A stretch of DNA of 64,000 bases, taken from positions 825,001 through 889,000 of the forward strand of contig CAMPEJ010000007.1 in NCBI GenBank assembly GCA_946800325.1. Reading direction: 5' to 3'. The notes beneath the pieces were generated by a model. The model was not told the origin of the DNA, made no database searches, and saw nothing but the letters and a program-made list of their open reading frames with translations. The DNA is from Luzula sylvatica. Taxonomy: Eukaryota; Streptophyta; Magnoliopsida; Poales; Juncaceae. Both the position numbers and the translations under genes were made by a program. Positions 12,526 to 28,148 of the stretch are shown here, piece after piece (position 1 is the stretch's first letter; each line of letters begins with the position of its first letter).

Positions 12526-15500
12526 GTATTTTGAGATCATTCGAATCGTATCTTTTACCACATAACATTTCACCAAAATTTACAAACACTAAGAAAGTTT
12601 GTTTTTCGATTCAAAACAATCTGTTTATGCTTTGGGGAGTTCAAATAACGTATTTTGAGATCATTGGAATCGTATCTTTTACTACAAAACATTTCACCAA
12701 AATTTACAAACACTAAGAAAGTTTGTTTTTCGATTCAAAACAATCTGTTTATGCTTTGGGGAGTTCAAATAACTTATTTTGAGATCATTTGAATCGTATC
12801 TTTTACCACATAACATTTCACCAAACTTTACAAACACTAAGAAATTTTGTTTTTCGATTCAAAACAATCTGTTTATGCTTTGGCGAGTTCAAATAACGTA
12901 TTTTGAGATCATTTGAATCGTATCTTTTACCACATAACATTTCACCAAAATTTACAAACACTAAGAAAGTTTATTTTTCGATTCAAAACAATCTGTTTAT
13001 GCTTTGGGGAGTTCAAATAACGTATTTTGAGATCATTTGAATCGTATCTTTTACTACATAACATTTCACCAAAATTTACAAACACTAAGAAAGTTTGTTT
13101 TTCGATTCAAAACAATCTGTTTATGCTTTGGGGAGTTCAAATAACTTATTTTGAGATCATTTGAATCGTATCTTTTACCACATAACATTTCACCAAACTT
13201 TACAAACACTAAGAAATTTTGTTTTTCGATTCAAAACAATCTGTTTATGCTTTGGCGAGTTCAAATAACGTATTTTGAGATCATTTGAATCGTATCTTTT
13301 ACCACATAACATTTCACCAAAATTTACAAACACTAAGAAAGTTCATTTTTCGATTCAAAACAATCTGTTTATGCTTTGGGGAGTTCAAATAACGTATTTG
13401 AGATCATTTGAATCGTATCTTTTACTACATAACATTTCACCAAAATTTACAAACACTAAAAAAGTTTGTTTTTCGATTCAAAACAATTTGTTTATGCTTT
13501 GGCGAGTTCAAATAACGTATTTTGAGATCATTTGAATCGTATCTTTTACCACATAACATTTCACAAAAATTTAGAAACACTAAGAAAGTTTAATTTTCGA
13601 TTCAAAACAATCTGTTTATGCTTTGGGGATTTCAAATAACGTATTTTGAGATCATTGGAATCGTATCTTTTACCACATAACATTTCACAAAAATTTACAA
13701 ACACTAAGAAAGTTTGTTTTTCGATTCAAAACAATCTGTTTATGCTTTGGGGAGTTCAAATAACGTATTTTGAGATCATTTGAATCGTATCTTTTACTAC
13801 ATAACATTTCACCAAAATTTACAAACACTAAGAAAGTTTGTTTTTCGATTCAAAACAATCTGTTTATGCTTTGGGGAGTTCAAATAACTTATTTTGAGAT
13901 CATTTGAATCGTATCTTTTACCACATATCATTTCACCAAACTTTACAAACACTAAGAAATTTTGTTTTTCGATTCAAAACAATCTGTTTATGCTTTGGCG
14001 AGTTCAAATAACGTATTTTGAGATCATTTGAATCGTATCTTTTACCACATAACATTTCACCAAAATTTACAAACACTAAGAAAGTTTATTTTTCGATTCA
14101 AAACAATCTGTTTATGCTTTGGGGAGTTCAAATAACGTATTTTGAGATCATTTGAATCGTATCTTTCACTACATAACATTTCACCAAAATTTACAAACAC
14201 TAAGAAAGTTTGTTTTTCGATTCAAAACAATTTGTTTATGCTTTGGGGAGTTCAAATAACATATTTGTAGATCATTCGAATCGTATCTTTTACCACATAA
14301 CATTTCACCAAAATTTACAAACACTAAGAAAGTTTGTTTTTCGATTCAAAACAATCTGTTTATGCTTTGGGGAGTTCAAATAACGTATTTTGAGATCATT
14401 TGAATCGAATCTTTTACTACATAACATTTGACCAAAATTTACAAACACTAAGAAAGTTTGTTTTTCGATTCAAAACAATCTGTTTATGCTTTAGGGAGTT
14501 CAAATAACGTATTTTGAGATCATTTGATTCGTATCTTTTACCACATAACATTTCACCAAAATTTACAAACACTAAGAAAGTTTGGTTTTCGATTCAAAAC
14601 AATCTATTTATGCTTTGGGGAGTTCAAATAACGTATTTTGAGATCATTTGAATCGTATATTTTACCACATAACATTTTACCAAAATTTACAAACACTAAG
14701 AAAGTTTGTTTTTCGATTCAAAACAATCTGTTTATGCTTTGGGGAGTTCAAATAACGTATTTTGAGATCATTTGAATCGTATCTTTTACCACATAACATT
14801 TCACCAAAATTTACAAACACTAAGAAAGTTTGTTTTTCGATTCAAAATAATTTGTTTATGCTTTGGGGAGTTCAAATAACGTATTTTGAGATCATTCGAA
14901 TCGTATCTTTTACCACATAACATTTCACCAAAATTTACAAATACTGAGAAAGTTTGATTTTCGATTCAAAACAATCTGTTTATGCTTTGGGGAGTTCAAA
15001 TAACATATTTAGAGATAATTTGAATCGTATCTTTTACTACATAACATTTCACCAAAATTTACAAACGCTGAGAAAGTTTGTTTTTCGATTCAAAACAATC
15101 TGTTTATGCTTTGGGGAGTTCAAATAACGTATTTTGAGATCATTTGAATCGTATCTTTTACTACATAACATTTCACCAAAATTTACAAACGCTGAGAAAG
15201 TTTGTTTTTCGATTCAAAACAATCTGTTTATGCTTTGGGGAGTTCAAATAACGTATTTTGAGATCATTTGAATCGTATCTTTTACCACATAACATTTCAC
15301 CAAAATTTACAAACACTGAGAAAGTTTGATTTTCGATTCAAAACAATCTGTTTATGCTTTGGGGAGTTCAAATAACGTATTTTGAGATCATTTGATTCGT
15401 ATCTTTTACCACATAACATTTCACCAAAATTTACAAACACTAAGAAAGTTTGGTTTTCGATTCAAAACAATCTATTTATGCTTTGGGGAGTTCAAATAAC

Positions 15501-15748
15501 GTATTTTGAGATCATTTGAATCGTATATTTTACCACATAACATTTTACCAAAATTTACAAACACTAAGAAAGTTTGTTTTTCGATTCAAAACAATCTGTT
15601 TATGCTTTGGGGAGTTCAAATAACGTATTTTGAGATCATTTGAATCGTATCTTTTACCACATAACATTTCACCAAAATTTACAAACACTAAGAAAGTTTG
15701 TTTTTCGATTCAAAACAATTTGTTTATGCTTTGGGGAGTTCAAATAAT
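12526..15748. repeat. Long block of array A, copy 1
   Basis: First of five copies of a long ordered series of variant monomers. The anchor is a unit ending GGGGATTTC instead of GGGGAGTTC (A at 13629). Six units later comes an X unit (14261). Twelve units later comes a unit that reads CATATTTAGAGATAATTTG here and CATATTTTGAGATAATTTG in the other copies (15005). A unit with GATTCGTATC, TTTGGTTTTCG and CTATTTATG follows three units after that. Eight units before the anchor is a TTCGAATC unit followed by a TTGGAATC unit with ACTACAAAAC. The outer limits are approximate, because flanking units share common variants. The left part of this copy (from about 11534, tagged by TTTTAGCACATAAC) also recurs near 17361 and 32985. 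Confidence 0.7.
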
Positions 15749-18352
15749 GTATTTTGAGATCATTCGAATCGTATCTTTTACCACATAACATTTCACCAAA
15801 ATTTACAAACACTAGGAAAGTTTGTTTTTCGATTCAAAACAATCTGTTTATGCTTTGGGGAGTTCAAATAACGTATTTTGAGATCATTGGAATCGTATCT
15901 TTTACCACATAACATTTCACCAAAATTTACAAACACTAAGAAAGTTTGTTTTTCGATTCAAAACAATCTGTTTGTGCTTTGGGGAGTTCAAATAACGTAT
16001 TTTGAGATCATTTGAATCGTATCTTTTACTACATAACATTTCACCAAAATTTACAAACGCTGAGAAAGTTTGTTTTTCGATTCAAAACAATCTGTTTATG
16101 CTTTGGGGAGTTCAAATAACGTATTTTGAGATCATTTGAATCGTATCTTTTACCACATAACATTTCACCAAAATTTACAAACACTAAGAAAGTTTGTTTT
16201 TCGATTCAAAACAATTTGTTTATGCTTTGGGGAGTTCAAATAATGTATTTTGAGATCATTTGATTCGTATCTTTTACCACATAACATTTCACCAAAATTT
16301 ACAAACACTAAGAAAGTTTGGTTTTCGATTCAAAACAATCTATTTATGCTTTGGGGAGTTCAAATAACGTATTTTGAGATCATTTGAATCGTATATTTTA
16401 CCACATAACATTTTACCAAAATTTACAAACACTAAGAAAGTTTGTTTTTCGATTCAAAACAATCTGTTTATGCTTTGGGGAGTTCAAATAACGTATTTTG
16501 AGATCATTTGAATCGTATCTTTTACCACATAACATTTCACCAAAATTTACAAACACTAAGAAAGTTTGTTTTTCGATTCAAAACAATTTGTTTATGCTTT
16601 GGGGAGTTCAAATAATGTATTTTGAGATCATTCGAATCGTATCTTTTACCACATAACATTTCACCAAAATTTACAAACACTAGGAAAGTTTGTTTTTCGA
16701 TTCAAAACAATCTGTTTATGCTTTGGGGAGTTCAAATAACGTATTTTGAGATCATTGGAATCGTATCTTTTACCACATAACATTTCACCAAAATTTACAA
16801 ACACTAAGAAAGTTTGTTTTTCGATTCAAAACAATCTGTTTGTGCTTTGGGGAGTTCAAATAACGTATTTTGAGATCATTTGAATCGTATCTTTTACTAC
16901 ATAACATTTCACCAAAATTTACAAACACTAAGAAAGTTTATTTTTCGATTCAAAACAATCTGTTTATCCTTTGGGGAGTTCAAATAACGTATTTTGAGAT
17001 CATTTGAATCGTATCTTTTACCACATAACATTTCACCAAAATTTACAAACACTAAGAAAGTTTGTTTTTCGATTCAAAACAATCTGTTTATTCTTTGGGG
17101 AGTTCAAATAACGTATTTTGAGATCATTGGAATCGTATCTTTTACCACATAACATTTCACAAAAATTTACAAACACTAAGAAAGTTTGATTTTCGATTCA
17201 AAACAATCTGTTTATGCTTTGGGGAGTTCAAATAACGTATTTTGAGATCATTTGAATCGTATCTTTTACCACATAACATTTTACCAAAATTTACAAACAC
17301 TAAGAAAGTTTGTTTTTCGATTCAAAACAATTTGTTTATGCTTTGGCGAGTTCAAATAACGTATTTTGAGATCATTTCAATCGTATCTTTTAGCACATAA
17401 CATTTCACAAAAATTTAGAAACACTAAGAAAGTTTAATTTTCGATTCAAAACAATCTGTTTATGCTTTGGGGAGTTCAAATAACGTATTTTGAGATCATT
17501 CGAATCGTATCTTTTACCACATAACATTTCACCAAAATTTACAAACACTAAGAAAGTTTGTTTTTCGATTCAAAACAATCTGTTTATGCTTTGGAGAGTT
17601 CAAATAACGTATTTTGAGATCATTGGAATCGTATCTTTTACTACAAAACATTTCCCCAAAATTTACAAACACTAAGAAAGTTTGTTTTTCGATTCAAAAC
17701 AATCTGTTTATGCTTTGGGGAGTTCAAATAACTTATTTTGAGATCATTTGAATCGTATCTTTTACCACATAACATTTCACCAAACTTTACAAACACTAAG
17801 AAATTTTGTTTTTCGATTCAAAACAATTTGTTTATGCTTTGGGGAGTTCAAATAACATATTTGTAGATCATTCGAATCGTATCTTTTACCACATAACATT
17901 TCACCAAAATTTACAAACACTAAGAAAGTTTGTTTTTCGATTCAAAACAATCTGTTTGTGCTTTGGGGAGTTCAAATAACGTATTTTGAGATCATTTGAA
18001 TCGTATCTTTTACTACATAACATTTCACAAAAATTTACAAACACTAAGAAAGTTTGTTTTTCGATTCAAAACAATCTGTTTATGCTTTGGGGAGTTCAAA
18101 TAACGTATTTTGAGATCATTTGAATCGTATCTTTTACCACATAACATTTTACCAAAATTTACAAACACTAAGAAAGTTTGTTTTTCGATTCAAAACAATT
18201 TGTTTATGCTTTGGCGAGTTCAAATAACGTATTTTGAGATCATTTGAATCGTATCTTTTACCACATAACATTTCACAAAAATTTAGAAACACTAAGAAAG
18301 TTTAATTTTCGATTCAAAACAATCTGGTTATGCTTTGGGGAGTTCAAATAAC

Positions 18353-21300
18353 GTATTTTGAGATCATTCGAATCGTATCTTTTACCACATAACATTTCAC
18401 CAAAATTTACAAACACTAAGAAAGTTTGTTTTTCGATTCAAAACAATCTGTTTATGCTTTGGGGAGTTCAAATAACGTATTTTGAGATCATTGGAATCGT
18501 ATCTTTTACTACAAAACATTTCACCAAAATTTACAAACACTAAGAAAGTTTGTTTTTCGATTCAAAACAATCTGTTTATGCTTTGGGGAGTTCAAATAAC
18601 TTATTTTGAGATCATTTGAATCGTTTCTTTTACCACATAACATTTCACCAAACTTTACAAACACTAAGAAATTTTGTTTTTCGATTCAAAACAATCTGTT
18701 TATGCTTTGGCGAGTTCAAATAACGTATTTTGAGATCATTTGAATCGTATCTTTTACCACATAACATTTCACCAAAATTTACAAACACTAAGAAAGTTTA
18801 TTTTTCGATTCAAAACAATCTGTTTATGCTTTGGGGAGTTCAAATAACGTATTTTGAGATCATTTGAATCGTATCTTTTACTACATAACATTTCACCAAA
18901 ATTTACAAACACTAAGAAAGTTTGTTTTTCGATTCAAAACAATCTGTTTATGCTTTGGGGAGTTCAAATAACTTATTTTGAGATCATTTGAATCGTATCT
19001 TTTACCACATAACATTTCACCAAACTTTACAAACACTAAGAAATTTTGTTTTTCGATTCAAAACAATCTGTTTATGCTTTGGCGAGTTCAAATAACGTAT
19101 TTTGAGATCATTTGAATCGTATCTTTTACCATATAACATTTCACCAAAATTTACAAACACTAAGAAAGTTTATTTTTCGATTCAAAACAATCTGTTTATG
19201 CTTTGGGGAGTTCAAATAACGTATTTTGAGATCATTTGAATCGTATCTTTTACTACATAACATTTCACCAAAATTTACAAACACTAAAAAAGTTTGTTTT
19301 TCGATTCAAAACAATTTGTTTATGCTTTGGCGAGTTCAAATAACGTATTTTGAGATCATTTGAATCGTATCTTTTACCACATAACATTTCACAAAAATTT
19401 AGAAACACTAAGAAAGTTTAATTTTCGATTCAAAACAATCTGTTTATGCTTTGGGGATTTCAAATAACGTATTTTGAGATCATTGGAATCGTATCTTTTA
19501 CCACATAACATTTCACAAAAATTTAGAAACACTAAGAAAGTTTGTTTTTCGATTCAAAACAATCTGTTTATGCTTTGGGGAGTTCAAATAACGTATTTTG
19601 AGATCATTTGAATCGTATCTTTTACTACATAACATTTCACCAAAATTTACAAACACTAAGAAAGTTTGTTTTTCGATTCAAAACAATCTGTTTATGCTTT
19701 GGGGAGTTCAAATAACTTATTTTGAGATCATTTGAATCGTATCTTTTACCACATAACATTTCACCAAACTTTACAAACACTAAGAAATTTTGTTTTTCGA
19801 TTCAAAACAATATGTTTATGCTTTGGCGAGTTCAAATAACGTATTTTGAGATCATTTGAATCGTATCTTTTACCACATAACATTTCACCAAAATTTACAA
19901 ACACTAAGAAAGTTTATTTTTCGATTCAAAACAATCTGTTTATGCTTTGGGGAGTTCAAATAACGTATTTTGAGATCATTTCAATCGTATCTTTCACTAC
20001 ATAACATTTCACCAAAATTTACAAACACTAAGAAAGTTTGTTTTTCGATTCAAAACAATTTGTTTATGCTTTGGGGAGTTCAAATAACATATTTGTAGAT
20101 CATTCGAATCGTATCTTTTACCACATAACATTTCACCAAAATTTACAAACACTAAGAAAGTTTGTTTTTCGATTCAAAACAATCTGTTTATGCTTTGGGG
20201 AGTTCAAATAACGTATTTTGAGATCATTTGAATCGAATCTTTTACTACATAACATTTGACCAAAATTTACAAACACTAAGAAAGTTTGTTTTTCGATTCA
20301 AAACAATCTGTTTATGCTTTGGGGAGTTCAAATAACGTATTTTGAGATCATTTGATTCGTATCTTTTACCACATAACATTTCACCAAAATTTACAAACAC
20401 TAAGAAAGTTTGGTTTTCGATTCAAAACAATCTATTTATGCTTTGGGGAGTTCAAATAACGTATTTTGAGATAATTTGAATCGTATATTTTACCACATAA
20501 CATTTTACCAAAATTTACAAACACTAAGAAAGTTTGTTTTTCGATTCAAAACAATCTGTTTATGCTTTGGGGAGTTCAAATAACGTATTTTGAGATCATT
20601 TGAATCGTATCTTTTACCACATAACATTTCACCAAAATTTACAAATACTGAGAAAGTTTGATTTTCGATTCAAAACAATCTGTTTATGCTTTGGGGAGTT
20701 CAAATAACATATTTTGAGATAATTTGAATCGTATCTTTTACTACATAACATTTCACCAAAATTTACAAACGCTGAGAAAGTTTGTTTTTCGATTCAAAAC
20801 AATCTGTTTATGCTTTGGGGAGTTCAAATAACGTATTTTGAGATCATTTGAATCGTATCTTTTACTACATAACATTTCACCAAAATTTACAAACGCTGAG
20901 AAAGTTTGTTTTTCGATTCAAAACAATCTGTTTATGCTTTGGGGAGTTCAAATAACGTATTTTGAGATCATTTGAATCGTATCTTTTACCACATAACATT
21001 TCACCAAAATTTACAAACACTGAGAAAGTTTGATTTTCGATTCAAAACAATCTGTTTATGCTTTGGGGAGTTCAAATAACGTATTTTGAGATCATTTGAT
21101 TCGTATCTTTTACCACATAACATTTCACCAAAATTTACAAACACTAAGAAAGTTTGGTTTTCGATTCAAAACAATCTATTTATGCTTTGGGGAGTTCAAA
21201 TAACGTATTTTGAGATCATTTGAATAGTATATTTTACCACATAACATTTTACCAAAATTTACAAACACTAAGAAAGTTTGTTTTTCGATTCAAAACAATC

Positions 21301-21452
21301 TGTTTATGCTTTGGGGAGTTCAAATAACGTATTTTGAGATCATTCGAATCGTATCTTTTACCACATAACATTTCACCAAAATTTACAAACACTAAGAAAG
21401 TTTGTTTTTCGATTCAAAACAATTTGTTTATGCTTTGGGGAGTTCAAATAAC
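18353..21452. repeat. Long block of array A, copy 2 (one monomer missing)
   Basis: The anchor GGGGATTTC (A at 19457) lies 5828 bp, exactly 47 monomers, after copy 1. The X unit is again six units later (20089). The CATATTTTGAGATAATT unit (20709) is 11 units after the anchor, not 12, so one whole 124-bp monomer is absent from this copy. The order of the remaining tagged units matches. This is the expected trace of an unequal exchange in register. The similarity continues to the right, with an ATACCATTTCACC unit (21825) and an X unit (22321), which also occur at the corresponding places of copies 3 and 5. Confidence 0.72.
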
Positions 21453-22816
21453 GTATTTTGAGATCATTCGAATCGTATCTTTTACCACATAACATTTCAC
21501 CAAAATTTACAAACACTAAGAAAGTTTGTTTTTCGATTCAAAACAATTTGTTTATGCTTTGGGGAGTTCAAATAACGTATTTTGAGATCATTCGAATCGT
21601 ATCTTTTACCACGTAACATTTCACCAAAATTTACAAACGCTAAGAAAGTTTGTTTTTCGATTCAAAACAATCTGTTTATGCTTTGGGGAGTTCAAATAAC
21701 GTATTTTGAGATCATTTGAATCGTATCTTTTACTACATAACATTTCACCAAAATTTACAAACGCTGAGAAAGTTTGTTTTTCGATTCAAAACAATCTGTT
21801 AATGCTTTGGGGAGTTCAAATAACGTATTTTGAGATCATTTGAATCGTATCTTTTACCACATACCATTTCACCAAAATTTACAAACACTGAGAAAGTTTG
21901 ATTTTCGATTCAAAACAATCTGTTTATGCTTTGGGGAGTTCAAATAACGTATTTTGAGATCATTTGAATCGTATCTTTTACCACATAACATTTCACCAAA
22001 CTTTACAAACACTAAGAAAGTTTGCTTTTCGATTCAAAACAATCTGTTTATGCTTTGGGGAGTTCAAATAACGTATTTTGAGATCATTTGAATCGTATCT
22101 TTTACCACATAACATTTCACCAAAATTTACAAACACTAAGAAAGTTTAATTTTCGATTCAAAACAATCTGTTTATGCTTTGGGGAGTTCAAATAACGTAT
22201 TTTGAGATCATTCGAATCGTATCTTTTACCACATAACATTTCACCAAAATTTACAAACACTAAGAAAGTTTGTTTTTCGATTCAAAACAATTTGTTTATG
22301 CTTTGGGGAGTTCAAATAACATATTTGTAGATCATTCGAATCGTATCTTTTACCACATAACATTTCACCAAAATTTACAAACACTAAGAAAGTTTGTTTT
22401 TCGATTCAAAACAATCTGTTTGTGCTTTGGGGAGTTCAAATAACGTATTTTGAGATCATTTGAATCGTATCTTTCACTACATAACATTTCACCAAACTTT
22501 ACAAACACTAAGAAATTTTGTTTTTCGATTCAAAACAATCTGTTTATGCTTTGGGGAGTTCAAATAACATATTTGTAGATCATTCGAATCGTATCTTTTA
22601 CCACATAACATTTCACCAAAATTTACAAACACTAAGAAAGTTTGTTTTTCGATTCAAAACAATCTGTTTGTGCTTTGGGGAGTTCAAATAACGTATTTTG
22701 AGATCATTTGAATCGTATCTTTTACTACATAACATTTCACCAAAATTTACAAACACTAAGAAAGTTTGTTTTTCGATTCAAAACAATCTGTTTATGCTTT
22801 GGCGAGTTCAAATAAC

Positions 22817-25800
22817 GTATTTTGAGATCATTTGAATCGTATCTTTTACCACATAACATTTCACCAAAATTTACAAACACTAAGAAAGTTTATTTTTCGA
22901 TTCAAAACAATATGTTTATGCTTTGGGGAGTTCAAATAACGTATTTTGAGATCATTTGAATCGTATCTTTTACTACATAACATTTCACCAAAATTTACAA
23001 ACACTAAAAAAGTTTGTTTTTCGATTCAAAACAATTTGTTTATGCTTTGGCGAGTTCAAATAACGTATTTTGAGATCATTTGAATCGTATCTTTTACCAC
23101 ATAACATTTCACAAAAATTTAGAAACACTAAGAAAGTTTAATTTTCGATTCAAAACAATCTGTTTATGCTTTGGGGATTTCAAATAACGTATTTTGAGAT
23201 CATTGGAATCGTATCTTTTACCACATAACATTTCACAAAAATTTACAAACACTAAGAAAGTTTGTTTTTCGATTCAAAACAATCTGTTTATGCTTTGGGG
23301 AGTTCAAATAACGTATTTTGAGATCATTTGAATCGTATCTTTTACTACATAACATTTCACCAAAATTTACAAACACTAAGAAAGTTTGTTTTTCGATTCA
23401 AAACAATCTGTTTATGCTTTGGGGAGTTCAAATACCTTATTTTGAGATCATTTGAATCGTATCTTTTACCACATAACATTTCACCAAACTTTACAAACAC
23501 TAAGAAATTTTGTTTTTCGATTCGAAACAATCTGTTTATGCTTTGGCGAGTTCAAATAACTTATTTTGAGATCATTTGAATCGTATCTTTTACCACATAA
23601 CATTTCACCAAAATTTACAAACACTAAGAAAGTTTATTTTTCGATTCAAAACAATCTGTTTATGCTTTGGGGAGTTCAAATAACGTATTTTGAGATCATT
23701 TCAATCATATCTTTCACTACATAACATTTCACCAAAATTTACAAACACTAAGAAAGTTTGTTTTTCGATTCAAAACAATTTGTTTATGCTTTGGGGAGTT
23801 CAAATAACATATTTGTAGATCATTCGAATCGTATCTTTTACCACATAACATTTCACCAAAATTTACAAACACTAAGAAAGTTTGTTTTTCGATTCAAAAC
23901 AATCTGTTTATGCTTTGGGGAGTTCAAATAACGTATTTTGAGATCATTTGAATCGAATCTTTTACTACATAACATTTGACCAAAATTTACAAACACTAAG
24001 AAAGTTTGTTTTTCGATTCAAAACAATCTGTTTATGCTTTGGGGAGTTCAAATAACGTATTTTGAGATCATTTGATTCGTATCTTTTACCACATAACATT
24101 TCACCAAAATTTACAAACACTAAGAAAGTTTGGTTTTCGATTCAAAACAATCTATTTATGCTTTGGGGAGTTCAAATAACGTATTTTGAGATCATTTGAA
24201 TCGTATATTTTACCACATAACATTTTACCAAAATTTACAAACACTAAGAAAGTTTGTTTTTCGATTCAGAACAATCTGTTTATGCTTTGGGGAGTTCAAA
24301 TAACGTATTTTGAGATCATTTGAATCGTATCTTTTACCACATAACATTTCACCAAAATTTACAAACACTAAGAAAGTTTGTTTTTCGATTCAAAATAATT
24401 TGTTTATGCTTTGGGGAGTTCAAATAACGTATTTTGAGATCATTCGAATCGTATCTTTTACCACATAACATTTCACCAAAATTTACAAATACTGAGAAAG
24501 TTTGATTTTCGATTCAAAACAATCTGTTTATGCTTTGGGGAGTTCAAATAACATATTTTGAGATAATTTGAATCGTATCTTTTACTACATAACATTTCAC
24601 CAAAATTTACAAACGCTGAGAAAGTTTGTTTTTCGATTCAAAACAATCTGTTTATGCTTTGGGGAGTTCAAATAACGTATTTTGAGATCATTTGAATCGT
24701 ATCTTTTACTACATAACATTTCACCAAAATTTACAAACACTGAGAAAGTTTGTTTTTCGATTCAAAACAATCTGTTTATGCTTTGGGGAGTTCAAATAAC
24801 GTATTTTGAGATCATTTGAATCGTATCTTTTACCACATAACATTTCACCAAAATTTACAAACACTGAGAAAGTTTGATTTTCGATTCAAAACAATCTGTT
24901 TATGCTTTGGGGAGTTCAAATAACGTATTTTGAGATCATTTGATTCGTATCTTTTACCACATAACATTTCACCAAAATTTACAAACACTAAGAAAGTTTG
25001 GTTTTCGATTCAAAACAATCTATTTATGCTTTGGGGAGTTCAAATAACGTATTTTGAGATCATTTGAATCGTATATTTTACCACATAACATTTTACCAAA
25101 ATTTACAAACACTAAGAAAGTTTGTTTTTCGATTCAAAACAATCTGTTTATGCTTTGGGGAGTTCAAATAACGTATTTTGAGATCATTGGAATCGTATCT
25201 TTTACCACATAACATTTCACCAAAATTTACAAACACTAAGAAAGTTTGTTTTTCGATTCAAAACAATTTGATTATGCTTTGGGGAGTTCAAATAACGTAT
25301 TTTGAGATCATTCGAATCGTATCTTTTACCACATAACATTTCACCAAAATTTACAAACACTAAGAAAGTTTGTTTTTCGATTCAAAACAATTTGTTTATG
25401 CTTTGGGGAGTTCAAATAACGTATTTTGAGATCATTCGAATCGTATCTTTTACCACGTAACATTTCACCAAAATTTACAAACGCTAAGAAAGTTTGTTTT
25501 TCGATTCAAAACAATCTGTTTATGCTTTGGGGAGTTCAAATAACGTATTTTGAGATCATTTGAATCGTATCTTTTACTACATAACATTTCACCAAAATTT
25601 ACAAACGCTGAGAAAGTTTGTTTTTCGATTCAAAACAATCTGTTTATGCTTTGGGGAGTTCAAATAACGTATTTTGAGATCATTTGAATCGTATCTTTTA
25701 CCACATACCATTTCACCAAAATTTACAAACACTGAGAAAGTTTGATTTTCGATTCAAAACAATCTGTTTATGCTTTGGGGAGTTCAAATAACGTATTTTG

Positions 25801-28148
25801 AGATCATTTGAATCGTATCTTTTACCACATAACATTTCACCAAACTTTACAAACACTAAGAAAGTTTGTTTTTCGATTCAAAACAATCTGTTTATGCTTT
25901 GGGGAGTTCAAATAACGTATTTTGAGATCATTTGAATCGTATCTTTTACCACATAACATTTCACCAAAATTTACAAACACTAAGAAAGTTTAATTTTCGA
26001 TTCAAAACAATCTGTTTATGCTTTGGGGAGTTCAAATAACGTATTTTGAGATCATTCGAATCGTATCTTTTACCACATAACATTTCACCAAAATTTACAA
26101 ACACTAAGAAAGTTTGTTTTTCGATTCAAAACAATTTGTTTATGCTTTGGGGAGTTCAAATAACATATTTGTAGATCATTCGAATCGTATCTTTTACCAC
26201 ATAACATTTCACCAAAATTTACAAACACTAAGAAAGTTTGTTTTTCGATTCAAAACAATCTGTTTGTGCTTTGGGGAGTTCAAATAACGTATTTTGAGAT
26301 CATTTGAATCGTATCTTTTACTACATAACATTTCACCAAAATTTACAAACACTAAGAAAGTTTGTTTTTCGATTCAAAACAATCTGTTTATGCTTTGGGG
26401 AGTTCAAATAACGTATTTTGAGATCATTTGAATCGTATCTTTTACCACATAACATTTTACCAAAATTTACAAACACTAAGAAAGTTTGTTTTTCGATTCA
26501 AAACAATTTGTTTATGCTTTGGCGAGTTCAAATAACGTATTTTGAGATCATTTGAATCGTATCTTTTACCACATAACATTTCACAAAAATTTAGAAACAC
26601 TAAGAAAGTTTAATTTTCGATTCAAAACAATCTGTTTATGCTTTGGGGAGTTCAAATAACGTATTTTGAGATCATTGGAATCGTATCTTTTACCACATAA
26701 CATTTCACAAAAATTTACAAACACTAAGAAAGTTTGTTTTTCGATTCAAAACAATCTGTTTATGCTTTGGGGAGTTCAAATAACGTATTTTGAGATCATT
26801 TGAATCGTATCTTTTACTACATAACATTTCACCAAAATTTACAAACACTAAGAAAGTTTGTTTTTCGATTCAAAACAATCTGTTTATGCTTTGGGGAGTT
26901 CAAATAACTTATTTTGAGATCATTTGAATCGTATCTTTTACCACATAACATTTCACCAAACTTTACAAACACTAAGAAATTTTGTTTTTCGATTCAAAAC
27001 AATCTGTTTATGCTTTGGCGAGTTCAAATAACGTATTTTGAGATCATTTGAATCGTATCTTTTACCACATAACATTTCACCAAAATTTACAAACACTAAA
27101 AAAGTTTATTTTTCGATTCAAAACAATCTGTTTATGCTTTGGGGAGTTCAAATAACGTATTTTGAGATCATTTGAATCCTATCTTTTACTACATAACATT
27201 TCACCAAAATTTACAAACACTAAGAAAGTTTGTTTTTCGATTCAAAACAATTTGTTTATGCTTTGGGGAGTTCAAATAACATATTTGTAGATCATTCGAA
27301 TCGTATCTTTTACCACATAACATTTCACCAAAATTTACAAACACTAAGAAAGTTTGTTTTTCGATTCAAAACAATCTGTTTATGCTTTGGGGAGTTCAAA
27401 TAACGTATTTTGAGATCATTTGAATCGTATCTTTTACTACATGACATTTGACCAAAATTTACAAACACTAAGAAAGTTTGTTTTTCGATTCAAAACAATC
27501 TGTTTATGCTTTGGGGAGTTCAAATAACGTATTTTGAGATCATTTGAATCGTATCTTTTACCACATAACATTTCACCAAAATTTACAAACACTGAGAAAG
27601 TTTGATTTTCGATTCAAAACAATCTGTTTATGCTTTGGGGAGTTCAAATAACGTATTTTGAGATCATTTGATTCGTATCTTTTACCACATAGCATTTCAC
27701 CAAAATTTACAAACACTTAGAAAGTTTGGTTTTCGATTCAAAACAATCTATTTATGCTTTGGGGAGTTCAAATAACGTATTTTGAGATCATTTGAATCGT
27801 ATATTTTACCACATAACATTTTACCAAAATTTACAAACACTAAGAAAGTTTGTTTTTCGATTCAAAACAATCTGTTTATGCTTTGGGGAGTTCAAATAAC
27901 GTATTTTGAGATCATTTGAATCCTATCTTTTACCACATAACATTTCACCAAAATTTACAAACACTAAGAAAGTTTGTTTTTCGATTCAAAACAATTTGTT
28001 TATGCTTTGGGGAGTTCAAATAACGTATTTTGAGATCATTCGAATCGTATCTTTTACCACGTAACATTTCACCAAAATTTACAAACGCTAAGAAAGTTTG
28101 TTTTTCGATTCAAAACAATCTGTTTATGCTTTGGGGAGTTCAAATAAC
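22817..28148. repeat. Long block of array A, copy 3 (source or twin of copy 5)
   Basis: The anchor GGGGATTTC (A at 23177) is followed at 6, 12, 21, 25 and 34 units by an X unit (23809), CATATTTTGAGATAATT (24553), ATACCATTTCACC (25669) and two further X units (26165 and 27281). Rare changes ACATGACATTTG (27441) and GAATCCTATC (27921) lie further right. All of these recur exactly 13,516 bp downstream, in copy 5. Private changes include a CAATCATATCTTTCAC unit near 23703 and CCTTATTTTGAG near 23433. The right end is placed where 28149 onward has TTCGAATC with CCACGTAAC while the counterpart at 41665 does not. Confidence 0.8.

Noticed and set aside
13275..13535. 86-codon open frame, and the similar longer frames at 6894, 23328 and 42825 (minus)
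   Set aside because: Where they exceed 61 codons it is because of repeat variants or a 1-bp indel that joins two phases of neighbouring monomers (indels near 7021, 13399 and 42977). They encode the same satellite translated twice, with no independent coding signal.
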